From Pedobacter sp. V48 (GTDB taxonomy: Bacteria > Bacteroidota > Bacteroidia > Sphingobacteriales > Sphingobacteriaceae), in NCBI RefSeq assembly GCF_000523515.1, contig NZ_AWRU01000006.1, forward strand, positions 510,621 through 548,206: a DNA stretch of 37,586 nucleotides, in the 5' to 3' direction. Positions 9,095 through 17,016 of the stretch are shown here, one piece after another (the first letter of the stretch is position 1; each line of letters starts with the position of its first letter). A program made the translations under genes and the position numbers. The notes beneath the pieces are model-generated. The model was not told the origin of the DNA. It saw only the letters and a list, made by a program, of their open reading frames with translations, and ran no database searches.

Positions 9095-9814
9095 CTATAA
9101 AACTCTGATTTTAACATTTTTGAATGAAACTTCATCGCCATGGTCTTGAAGTAAAATATGCCCTTTTTTTACCTGGCCAAACGGTGGATCGGAATCTTTA
9201 AACTTACTTAGCTTCCAGGCCTCTTTGTAGGAATCACTGCTGCGGTCAAAAGAAAGCGTCTTTTTTCCATTTAAATAATGAGTTACTTTAGTGCCTTTGG
9301 CTACGATTCTTGCGCGGTTCCACTCGCCGGTTTTATTCTCCTGTGGTACATCTAAAGGTAACATATCATACAAACCAGCCTGTAAACGGTTGCCATTCCT
9401 TCCCAATTTTGCATCGGGGTGTTTTACATTATCTAATATCTGGTATTCTAATCCCAGCCAACCGCCTTTAGTATACTTAGTGAAGAAATATTTTATTCCA
9501 CTATTTCCTCCTTCAGAAAGCTTAAAGTCTACAGAGAGATCAAAATCAGTATATTCATCTTTTGTAATAAGATCACCACCTCCTTTCTCTCCTTCCTTCT
9601 TCGCTGATAAAACTCCATTTTCTATTTTCCATCCTGTTGCTGGTGGCGTATCCTTTCCAACCGATGTCCATCCATTAAGGCTTTGACCATCAAAAAGAAG
9701 TTTCCAGCCTTGTTTAATTTCCTGTTTGGTAAGGAAATTGTCTTTGTTCTGAGCGTATGACATCCCTGTAAAAAGGAACATCACAAGTAAAACAGTGATT
9801 TTTTTTGAGTTCAT
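9095..9814 (-). CDS. Secreted DUF1080 protein (3-keto-glycoside hydrolase/lyase-like), first of two
   Basis: A 239-residue exported protein (signal peptide ending near SYAQ, residue 22) made of a single DUF1080 domain (PF06439). Seen: LFDGQSLNGWTSVG near 41-54, FKLSEGGNSGIKYF, GLEYQILDNVKHPDAKLG, the AGLYDMLP segment, WNRARIVAKGTKVTHYLNG, and the standard closing motif GHILLQDHGDEVSFKNVKIR. It is the best match of the pair to the usual DUF1080 pattern. It lies 63 nt after susD and 30 nt before the oxidoreductase gene. The likely role is cleavage of a 3-keto-glycoside made by the neighbouring oxidoreductase; this is inference from family and context. Confidence 0.88.
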   Translation of the reverse strand: MNSKKITVLLVMFLFTGMSYAQNKDNFLTKQEIKQGWKLLFDGQSLNGWTSVGKDTPPATGWKIENGVLSAKKEGEKGGGDLITKDEYTDFDLSVDFKLSEGGNSGIKYFFTKYTKGGWLGLEYQILDNVKHPDAKLGRNGNRLQAGLYDMLPLDVPQENKTGEWNRARIVAKGTKVTHYLNGKKTLSFDRSSDSYKEAWKLSKFKDSDPPFGQVKKGHILLQDHGDEVSFKNVKIRVL

Positions 9815-9861
9815 AATAAATAAATTTAACGAAACAATTGTTAACGATAGTTGATTAATGC

Positions 9862-9879
9862 AACATGTATAAACATGTT
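9862..9879 (-). terminator. Small hairpin after susD, possible partial terminator
   Basis: Perfect 6-bp inverted repeat AACATG/CATGTT with a 6-nt AT loop, overlapping the susD stop. No U tract follows. Hairpins at this point can lower expression of the enzyme genes relative to susC/susD, but this one is weak. Confidence 0.3.
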
Positions 9880-11446
9880 ACATCTGGGTATATCCTTTGT
9901 TTTGTATTATTTTTTGTGGATTAGATTGCATCACTGTCATTGGAATTGGATAAGTTAATGCATTATCGCTCCAGGTAAAGCTATTGTAGCCATCAAACTG
10001 TTGTTCTGCAATCATCACATCTTTGGCTCGTCCTGTTCTTACAAGGTCAAACCAACGATGATTCTCAAAAGCCAGTTCAACACGACGCTCGTTTTCAATA
10101 GCTAAAAGGAATGCCTGATCGCCGCCGAATTCACTCAATTGATAATCGTGTAATAAATTTGGTGCGGGCTGAATGTTCGGGTCGCCAGGAGTTTTTCTTG
10201 CCCGTTCACGAATTTTGTTTAGATAAGTTAAGGCAATTCCTTTGTCGCCGCCGCCACGAACCAGTGCCTCAGCATAAAGTAAATACACATCTCCCAATCG
10301 TAATTCTATCCAATTGTTGCCATTGTCTGAACCGCTAGTTGAAACATCATAATATTTACGCACGTATTTCTCAGTTTGTAAGGCTCCGGTTTTAGCATTG
10401 ATCCAGCCATCTCGCATGGATACAAATTTCCTGGGATCTCCCGTTTCATAAGCATTTGACATGTATTGGGTAGGAGAGTTCTCTCCACCCTTGTCGCCCA
10501 CCAAAACAACCTCTTTGTCTGAAAACCTTGGAGCAAAATTGTTATTCCATGGACTGCCTGTTGCTCCATTTGGTGCGCCTTTCATGTATTGAACTTCAAA
10601 AAGGGATTCCGTACTATTCTTTTTAGAAACATCAAATAGGTCTTTGTAGCTTGGAACTAAGAAATACGCAGAATTATTTACTACTTCTGCAAGTTTTTGA
10701 CTGGCAAGATTGTAATACTCACCACCCTTATTAAGCGGATAGCCTGCCATGGTTAAATACACTTTACCCAGCAAAGCTGAGGCTCCGGCCTTGGTTACTC
10801 TACCTTTGTCTGTGCCTCCGTATGACTGAGGAAGATTAGCTTCAGCATATTTTAGGTCTGCAATGATGAAATCATACATTTCTTGCAATGGTGCACGCCC
10901 AAGTGCATATGCTTCAGTTTGAGTTAGCTCTTTATCTGCTTTGATTACCCCTAAAAGCTGGCCATTTAAAGCTGGTCCACCAAATGCCCTATTGAGCCAG
11001 AAATAAACGAGCGCTCTTAAGAAACTGGCTTCTGCTTTATACTGACTTCTTAATTTTTCATCAGTGAAGGTAGCTGCGTCGCTGCGGCCAAGAACAATGT
11101 TGCATCTTAGTATTGTTTTATAACTGTCATCCCACATGTCTGTTATAAAGTTGTTCTCAGGAAGTAAAGGAGAGGCAAATTCATCTATACCTTTTTCGTT
11201 TGCAGGGTTTCCCGACAGCCAGGAATAGGTAGTGTTGTCTGAACGGATTTCGCCAAGCCTTACGTATGTTGAATTGTATAGCGAGCGCAGGTTACCATAA
11301 GCAGAAAGGGTTGCCTGATTGATATCCTGTTGTGTTTTATAGAATGAATTTGCATTTAAATTTGATTTCGGATTCAGGTCAATAAAGTCATCACTGCATG
11401 ATGCCAGAAAGAAGACTGCAATGAATAATAAATTTATCTTTTTCAT
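9878..11446 (-). CDS. SusD/RagB-family surface glycan-binding lipoprotein
   Basis: A 522-residue SusD-family protein, the lid that hands glycans to the SusC channel. The lipobox is FLASC with Cys17 as the lipid-bearing residue; the next residues are SDD, and acidic residues here fit the surface-export signal of Bacteroidota lipoproteins. Family signs include the N-terminal FYKTQQDINQATLSAYGNL, the TPR-like helices with FLRALVYFWLNRAFGG, WIELRLGDVYLLYAEALVR, the ENERRVELAFENHRWFDLVR segment near 450-475, and the final NPQKIIQNKGY. It follows susC after 28 nt. The ligand is not predictable from sequence alone. Confidence 0.95.
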   Translation of the reverse strand: MKKINLLFIAVFFLASCSDDFIDLNPKSNLNANSFYKTQQDINQATLSAYGNLRSLYNSTYVRLGEIRSDNTTYSWLSGNPANEKGIDEFASPLLPENNFITDMWDDSYKTILRCNIVLGRSDAATFTDEKLRSQYKAEASFLRALVYFWLNRAFGGPALNGQLLGVIKADKELTQTEAYALGRAPLQEMYDFIIADLKYAEANLPQSYGGTDKGRVTKAGASALLGKVYLTMAGYPLNKGGEYYNLASQKLAEVVNNSAYFLVPSYKDLFDVSKKNSTESLFEVQYMKGAPNGATGSPWNNNFAPRFSDKEVVLVGDKGGENSPTQYMSNAYETGDPRKFVSMRDGWINAKTGALQTEKYVRKYYDVSTSGSDNGNNWIELRLGDVYLLYAEALVRGGGDKGIALTYLNKIRERARKTPGDPNIQPAPNLLHDYQLSEFGGDQAFLLAIENERRVELAFENHRWFDLVRTGRAKDVMIAEQQFDGYNSFTWSDNALTYPIPMTVMQSNPQKIIQNKGYTQM

Positions 11447-11474
11447 ATATTTAAAATATAAGCATTAATGAATG

Positions 11475-14400
11475 TTAAAATGTCAAATTAAGTCCAAGGA
11501 TAAATGTCCTTGCAGTTGGATAGCCCAGGTAATCACCACCTTTAGTAAGTCCGGCGCCTTCGCTGCTCGTTTCCGGATCATATCCTGAATAATTGGTTAT
11601 TGTAAATAAATTGCTTCCGGTTACGTATACACTTAAAGCCTTTACTTTAATTTTTTGGGTAAAATCTTCACTGAAATTATAGGCAAAATTTACATTCCTA
11701 AGCCTTAAATATGATGCGTCCTGAACCCATGCCGACGAAGGGTCCCTTTGCCAGCCCGAAGGAGTTCTTGTTGCTTTAAAGTGAATTCCATCTCCGGGTT
11801 CGTCAGCAGATCTCCATCTGCCAATTTGTTCTATCATCCCATTTCTGTCGCCATGATATATTCCAACCATTCTTTTATAGAAACTAAATAATTCTGCTCC
11901 ATATGATGCCGTAAACTGAACTCCTAAAGAGAAATTCTTATATGAAAAGTTATTGGTTAGGCCGGTGGTAAAATCGGGATTATTGTTGCCCAAAATCGTT
12001 TTATCATTTTGATCTAAAATACCATCCTTATTGATATCAGCGTATCTGCCATCACCTATTTTATCTGCACTTAGGTGCGGATATTTGTTTAGTTCATCCT
12101 GGGTAAGGAATACGCCTTCATATTTGTAGCCATAAAAACTTGCAATAGGAGAGCCAACAGTTGTAATGAATGCATTATTTGCGTTAGGAGCGCTACCATA
12201 AATAGGACGGTTATCTGCCCCAACTTCCAAAACTTTATTTTTATTAAATGAAATATTAAAGTTAGTATTCCACTTAAAGTCACCTAGAAGGTTTCTGGTA
12301 GTAACCAAAAATTCCATACCTCTGTTTTGCACTTTTCCAATGTTCTGAATCTGGGTAGAATATCCTGTGATTACTGGTACCGGGACATTTAGCAAGAGAT
12401 CAATAGACTGGCTGTCGTAAAAATCACCTTCAATTCTTATCCTGTCGTTTATTAACCCAAGTTCAAATCCAAGGTTATATTGTCTTGTTTTTTCCCATCC
12501 AAGATCAACGTTCGACATTGTACTTGGGTTGGTAGTATTTTGAAGTGTTCCTCCGGTTGGATAGAAGCCTGATGTTAAAAGGCCAATAGCGGAGTAATCG
12601 CCAATTCTGTTGTTACCTGAAATACCGAAACCTGCACGAATCTTAAGGTCGCTTATGGCTTTAATGTTCTCCATAAATTTCTCTTCAGAAACTTTCCATC
12701 CTGCAGAGAGAGAAGGGAAGGTTCCCCATTTTTTGTTCATACCAAAACGGGAAGAACCATCACCCCGAAAGGTGGCTGTAAACAAATACTTATTGTGGTA
12801 TGCATAGTTGATCCTACCCAGGTAAGAGATCATTGAATATTCTGACTCATCACTAGATAAGGCATACATCGTGCCTGCATTGAGTGTGGTAATCTGGTCG
12901 TTGGCAAAACCACGGGCTTCACCGTACATATTCTTCAGATTGTGTTTTTGAGTAGTATAACCTACAAGGGCAGATAATACATGCTTATCAGAAAAGGTGC
13001 GTGAGTAATTTAAGGTGTTTTCAATTACCCAGTCATAATCTGATGCACGCTGATTTATACCTTTAGCCGGACGTGGGCCTTTAGAAGCGTCAAAATCTAT
13101 AAAAGAAGCTTCAAAAATCTTTTGCTGGTTGTCCTGAATTCCTCCATTAATATTGATCTTATATTTTAGATCTTTAATGATTTCCCATTCAGCAAAAACA
13201 GTACCTAGCCAACCGTATCGATTTCTGGAATTTTGAACCTGCTCAGCCACACCGATTGGGCTGGCAACATCACCGGCAAGAATTTCCGGATTTCTAACCA
13301 TTGAACCGTATGTTCCATCATCATTTCTTACGGGAAAAATTGGAGGCAATTGCAATGCAAACATTACCGGAGAGTATTTGCCGCTTTCCTGCTCCCTGCC
13401 TTTTGCTGAGAAGGCCAACATATTCATACCAAGGCTCAGATTCTTAGTGACCTTAGAGTTAATAGCCGAGCGAAAGTTAAAACGGTCGTAGTTTGTGCCT
13501 AGAACGATACCTTCCTGCTTGGCATAACTTCCAGAAAACATATATTGGGTATGTTCCGTTCCTCCAGAAACCGATAGTTCACTTTTTTGAGTTAAAGCTT
13601 TTCTGTATAAAAGATCTTGCCAATTGTTGTCGGGCATTTGTGCTACAGAGGCTGGGTCCATAAAGTTGTATTTATATCCTCCCGTACCATCAGGTATCAT
13701 ATATTGAGTACTTGCGCCAGAGTACAGGCTACGACGTGAGTTGGGGTCGGTAATTGAGTGGGGTTGTTGATTTGGATCTGATGTGATAACTTGTGCATCT
13801 AACCAAGCCTGGTTTCTACCATCAATAAACCACTGGACGTATTGATCTCTGTTCATCATCTCCATTTCTTTACCCAGTTCCTGAAACCCTATAAAAGTGT
13901 TGGCATTTATTGTTGGCGGGCCAACTTTGCCCTTCTTGGTGGTTACTATAACTACACCGTTTGCACCTCTTGAACCATAAATGGCTGTAGACGAAGCATC
14001 TTTTAAAACCTGGATACTCTCAATATCCGAGGTATTCAATAACCTGAAGGCATTGCCTTCCATCGGATAGCCATCCACAACATATAAAGGGTCATTGGAT
14101 TGAGTAATTGAGCCAACTCCTCTAACTCTTATGGCTAGTCCCTCTCCACCCGGGGCACCACCAGTTTGCTGAACCTGAACTCCAGCCATTTGACCAGCAA
14201 TGGCCTCGCCAAAGTTTAAAGCCGGCCGCTCTTTTATGCTTTCTGCTGATACAGATGATACTGCGGTAGTAACATCTGATTTTTTCTGGGTACCATAGCC
14301 TATAACAACTACCTCGTTAAGTGCCGAAGTTTCTTCTAACAGGGTTACGTTTATGGTTTGGTCACTGCCAATGGTTACTTCCTTAGTTGTATAACCCACC

Positions 14401-14951
14401 ATGCTAAAGACAAGCGTACCAGTGTTGTCTGGTATTGAAATGGCGTACAGCCCTTCTCCATTCGTAACGGTTCCTATGGAGGTTCCTTTTAATTTGATAC
14501 TTACGCCGGGGATGGAGATATTCTGTTTATCTACAACTCTTCCTTTTATTTCTTTAGCCCGGGATTTAGTTGTAGAAGGAGGAGGTCCGGATCTCCCTTC
14601 CTTCTTTTTGATAAGGATGTTTTTATTTACAATTTTAAATGCAAACGCGCTGTCTTTGAGACATTCTTTCATTGTCTCTTCAACTGTAGAATTTTTTACA
14701 TTTAAACTGACGTTTCTTTCTTTTAGATCGTCGCTGTTGTACACTACGGAATATCCCGATTGTTGTTTAATAGCCTCAAAAATCTGTACTATTGGTGAGT
14801 TCTTTTTGGATATAGTAATTCTTTGTACTGGTTTTGCAGATACTTGCAAACAAGTGAGTAAAAGAAAGAGAATTGTTAAGATAGCACTAAAATTTACTGA
14901 AAATTTAAGTAGTGGTATAGTAAATACCGTTTCATATTGGTTTTGCTTCAT
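11475..14951 (-). CDS. SusC/RagA-family TonB-dependent outer-membrane transporter with STN domain
   Basis: A 1158-residue outer-membrane importer. In order: an exported N terminus with a hydrophobic stretch at about 20-40; an STN signalling domain (about 48-115, ending FKIVNKNILIKKKE); a carboxypeptidase-D-like domain (about 135-205, KGRVVDKQNISIPGVSIKLK); the plug (about 215-330) with LNEVVVIGYGTQKKSDVTTA and PLYVVDGYPM; then a long beta-barrel ending in ARTFILGLNLTF with a terminal Phe. The STN domain marks it as a transducing receptor that signals substrate to the FecR protein encoded just upstream, and so to the ECF sigma factor. The two long regions of Asn/Gly-rich loops are usual for the barrel. 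Substrate unknown, probably an oligosaccharide. Confidence 0.96.
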   Translation of the reverse strand: MKQNQYETVFTIPLLKFSVNFSAILTILFLLLTCLQVSAKPVQRITISKKNSPIVQIFEAIKQQSGYSVVYNSDDLKERNVSLNVKNSTVEETMKECLKDSAFAFKIVNKNILIKKKEGRSGPPPSTTKSRAKEIKGRVVDKQNISIPGVSIKLKGTSIGTVTNGEGLYAISIPDNTGTLVFSMVGYTTKEVTIGSDQTINVTLLEETSALNEVVVIGYGTQKKSDVTTAVSSVSAESIKERPALNFGEAIAGQMAGVQVQQTGGAPGGEGLAIRVRGVGSITQSNDPLYVVDGYPMEGNAFRLLNTSDIESIQVLKDASSTAIYGSRGANGVVIVTTKKGKVGPPTINANTFIGFQELGKEMEMMNRDQYVQWFIDGRNQAWLDAQVITSDPNQQPHSITDPNSRRSLYSGASTQYMIPDGTGGYKYNFMDPASVAQMPDNNWQDLLYRKALTQKSELSVSGGTEHTQYMFSGSYAKQEGIVLGTNYDRFNFRSAINSKVTKNLSLGMNMLAFSAKGREQESGKYSPVMFALQLPPIFPVRNDDGTYGSMVRNPEILAGDVASPIGVAEQVQNSRNRYGWLGTVFAEWEIIKDLKYKININGGIQDNQQKIFEASFIDFDASKGPRPAKGINQRASDYDWVIENTLNYSRTFSDKHVLSALVGYTTQKHNLKNMYGEARGFANDQITTLNAGTMYALSSDESEYSMISYLGRINYAYHNKYLFTATFRGDGSSRFGMNKKWGTFPSLSAGWKVSEEKFMENIKAISDLKIRAGFGISGNNRIGDYSAIGLLTSGFYPTGGTLQNTTNPSTMSNVDLGWEKTRQYNLGFELGLINDRIRIEGDFYDSQSIDLLLNVPVPVITGYSTQIQNIGKVQNRGMEFLVTTRNLLGDFKWNTNFNISFNKNKVLEVGADNRPIYGSAPNANNAFITTVGSPIASFYGYKYEGVFLTQDELNKYPHLSADKIGDGRYADINKDGILDQNDKTILGNNNPDFTTGLTNNFSYKNFSLGVQFTASYGAELFSFYKRMVGIYHGDRNGMIEQIGRWRSADEPGDGIHFKATRTPSGWQRDPSSAWVQDASYLRLRNVNFAYNFSEDFTQKIKVKALSVYVTGSNLFTITNYSGYDPETSSEGAGLTKGGDYLGYPTARTFILGLNLTF

Positions 14952-14992
14952 TTGGATTAAGTTAATACTTGGTTAGTAGTAAAAAACTGAGG

Positions 14993-15043
14993 TTCCGATT
15001 TTCGGAAAAGGGATAATTAAAGGTTTTTATATGTTAAACCTTT
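14993..15043 (-). promoter_or_regulatory. Two hairpins between fecR and susC, possible terminator/attenuator
   Basis: On the minus strand an 8-bp hairpin (15019-15026 with 15036-15043) is followed by a 6-bp hairpin with a 3-nt loop (14993-14998 with 15002-15007) and then, five bases later, a run of six T. This could end the sigma-fecR transcript or attenuate read-through into susC. No TAnnTTTG box was found in the 112-bp gap, as expected if susC is read by the alternative sigma factor. Confidence 0.4.
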
Positions 15044-15063
15044 TCATTGATTATTTAAAATTT

Positions 15064-16218
15064 CTATTTGGTTATAATTATTTTCTTTCTGTTTTGTGCA
15101 TTTACAATGGTATACTTCAGATCGAAATAGCTCAGGATTTCTAAAGCATTTAGTGCGTTTGTATTTCGATGAATTTCACCCCAAAGTTTGATATCGGGTA
15201 TAGGCCCCTTAAACTCGAAGTCAACATCGTACCAGCGTGCCAGTTGACGGACCACATTCTTGATGTCGGAATTTTGAAATTGGAATAATCCGTTTTTCCA
15301 GGCGATAACGTTTTCTGTTTTAACGCGATTAACTTGTATTATGCCATTGCCTTTTAAGTTAGATTGCTGGCCTGGTTTAAGTAGCGCTGATTTGTTGCTT
15401 TTAAGCTGCAAGATCCTGACGCTTCCTTCCAGTAGCGTTGTTTCAGTTGTAGGCTCGTCTTCATAACTGTTGATGTTGAAATGAGTTCCAAGTACTTCCA
15501 CTTCCTGATCCTGGGTTAATACTTTAAATGGGCTGACTTTATTTTTTGCAACCTCAAAGTATCCTTCTCCTTTTAACTCAACTTCTCTTTTTTTTCCATT
15601 GAAGGACGTAGGGAATTTTAAGGATGAAAGTGCATTTAGCCAAACATGTGAACCATCAGGAAGGATAATTTGATATTGCCCGCCTTTTGAAGTTGTTATG
15701 GTATTTATGTTTTTGGGATTTATCAGGTTGGTTTGATTAGAAATTCGGGAGTATGAAATTACGCCTTCTTTGATTTTGGTAATTCTCATACCTCCCTGAT
15801 CAGCTACTTTTCCAATTGGTGCAGTTTCCAGATATATTTTAGAACCATCTGTTAAAGTCAAAAAGGTTTTATTGATACCAGGCGCGAAATCCTTTTGATC
15901 GGTTTTTGCTGGAACCTGTACTACATAATTACCTGGGGCAGGCTTTTTAAAATAGAAATATAAGGCAGCAGATGTTGACAATACTAGGATTACAGCGGCT
16001 GCAACCCGCTGCCATTGGTATGTAGTTTTTGTTTTATGTGGTTGCGGTAAAGCATGGTAAATATCATAAAGATCTTTTTTTATGATATCGTCTGTCAATT
16101 CGACTTTAGCTTCTTTTTGAATTTTATTATAAACAGATTCTATCCAGGCTATTTCTTCATCAGTGCATTGTCCTGTCTGATATCTATTCAATAGCTCTTC
16201 TATTTTCTTTTTTTCCAT
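15064..16218 (-). CDS. FecR-family anti-sigma factor
   Basis: A 384-residue inner-membrane regulator. Residues 1-60 are the cytoplasmic sigma-binding part (IEELLNRYQTGQCTDEEIAW); one membrane helix spans about 71-90; the FecR domain lies at about 175-270 (TTSKGGQYQIILPDGSHVWL, LKGEGYFEVAKN, VEVLGTHFNINSY, ETTLLEGSVRI); a C-terminal DUF4974-type domain, about 310-382, contacts the STN domain of the receptor (FQFQNSDIKNVVRQLARWYD). It lies between the sigma gene and the STN-bearing susC gene, the standard trans-envelope order: receptor, FecR, sigma. It holds the sigma factor inactive until the receptor is occupied; this is family knowledge, not shown here. Confidence 0.94.
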   Translation of the reverse strand: MEKKKIEELLNRYQTGQCTDEEIAWIESVYNKIQKEAKVELTDDIIKKDLYDIYHALPQPHKTKTTYQWQRVAAAVILVLSTSAALYFYFKKPAPGNYVVQVPAKTDQKDFAPGINKTFLTLTDGSKIYLETAPIGKVADQGGMRITKIKEGVISYSRISNQTNLINPKNINTITTSKGGQYQIILPDGSHVWLNALSSLKFPTSFNGKKREVELKGEGYFEVAKNKVSPFKVLTQDQEVEVLGTHFNINSYEDEPTTETTLLEGSVRILQLKSNKSALLKPGQQSNLKGNGIIQVNRVKTENVIAWKNGLFQFQNSDIKNVVRQLARWYDVDFEFKGPIPDIKLWGEIHRNTNALNALEILSYFDLKYTIVNAQNRKKIIITK

Positions 16219-16308
16219 GCTGACGGATCGTATAATTGTCCTTATTAATCTAAAGACCTTTAAGGAATGTCCAGGGTGTAGAAAAAAATGAAAATTTATT
16301 TGGGTAGC

Positions 16309-16899
16309 TTAAAGAAGCATTAATATTAGTAATGTAAACAGCACAAGAAAGGCCTCTAGTTTAAGTCTTAAAATTTTTAGGGCATTGTTTACCTGTTTTT
16401 TTACTGTACTCTCAGAAAGGTCTAGCTCATTGGCTATCTCTTTATGAGTGAGGTAAGATTTTCGGCTCATATTCAATATCTGCCGCATTTTGGCAGGAAG
16501 CTCATTGATATGGCTATCAATGATTTCTACAAGTTGTTTTTCTCTAATCACATAGTCTGTAACTATCTGCGTTTCAGTTGTATTGTTCTGTTGTAAGAGT
16601 GCAGAGTATTTTGATTTAACTTGCTGGTGGGAAATAGTCTTCAGTGCTTTGTTACGGACTGCCACATACAAGTATCCGGCAAGATTTGTATGTAATGTGA
16701 AATCCGATCTCCTGTTCCAGAGTGTGGTAAATACTTCCTGAACTAAATCTTTAACCTCATCTCTGTCTTGCAGTATTTTGTAGGCACTATTATATAAGGC
16801 AGAGGAATAGCGAATATATATTTCTGTGAAGGCGGCGTGGTCATCCTTTTTGAATAAAAGAACCAATTCATTGTCAGTATAAGATTGGTAGGATAACAT
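16309..16899 (-). CDS. ECF RNA polymerase sigma factor
   Basis: A 196-residue sigma-70 factor of the Bacteroidota ECF group tied to polysaccharide loci. Region 2 (about 10-80) includes DELVLLFKKDDHAAFTEIYI and DEVKDLVQEVFTTLWNRR; region 4 (about 125-180) includes LPAKMRQILNMSRKSYLTHK and the helix-turn-helix LDLSESTVKKQVNNALK. The last ~15 residues (LEAFLVLFTLLILMLL) are strongly hydrophobic and could touch the membrane next to FecR. It is first in the locus, 90 nt before fecR, and has a good vegetative promoter embedded in a perfect 15-bp dyad. Targets are probably the susC promoter of the same locus. Confidence 0.94.
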   Translation of the reverse strand: MLSYQSYTDNELVLLFKKDDHAAFTEIYIRYSSALYNSAYKILQDRDEVKDLVQEVFTTLWNRRSDFTLHTNLAGYLYVAVRNKALKTISHQQVKSKYSALLQQNNTTETQIVTDYVIREKQLVEIIDSHINELPAKMRQILNMSRKSYLTHKEIANELDLSESTVKKQVNNALKILRLKLEAFLVLFTLLILMLL

Positions 16900-16914
16900 G
16901 GTTATCTAAACATG

Positions 16915-16977
16915 AATTAGATTTGGTTAAGAAGGATGCAAGCTATTGCTCCACATCTGTTGTAACCAAATCTAATT
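16915..16977. repeat. Perfect 15-bp inverted repeat over the ECF sigma gene promoter
   Basis: AATTAGATTTGGTTA at 16915-16929 and its exact reverse complement at 16963-16977 flank a 33-nt spacer, which holds a smaller imperfect hairpin (GGA-GCAA / TTGC-TCC). It starts 15 nt upstream of the sigma ATG and lies 40 nt after the purL stop. It may be an operator, a structured leader, or a U-tract-free terminator of purL. Confidence 0.7.
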
Positions 16978-16996
16978 AAATTTTAGACAAATGCAA
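16967..16996 (-). promoter_or_regulatory. Promoter of the ECF sigma gene
   Basis: On the minus strand TTG (16996-16994), a 19-nt spacer and TAGATTTG (16974-16967) fit the Bacteroidota vegetative promoter. The -7 box lies inside one arm of the 15-bp dyad. Transcription would begin near 16960, giving a leader of about 60 nt. Confidence 0.6.
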
Positions 16997-17016
16997 TAAT
17001 GGAAGAGGCTGAGCTC

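Noticed and set aside
14401..14976. 191-codon plus-strand frame opposite the susC start
   Set aside because: Shadow of the minus-strand susC gene, which has clear domains in the opposite frame.
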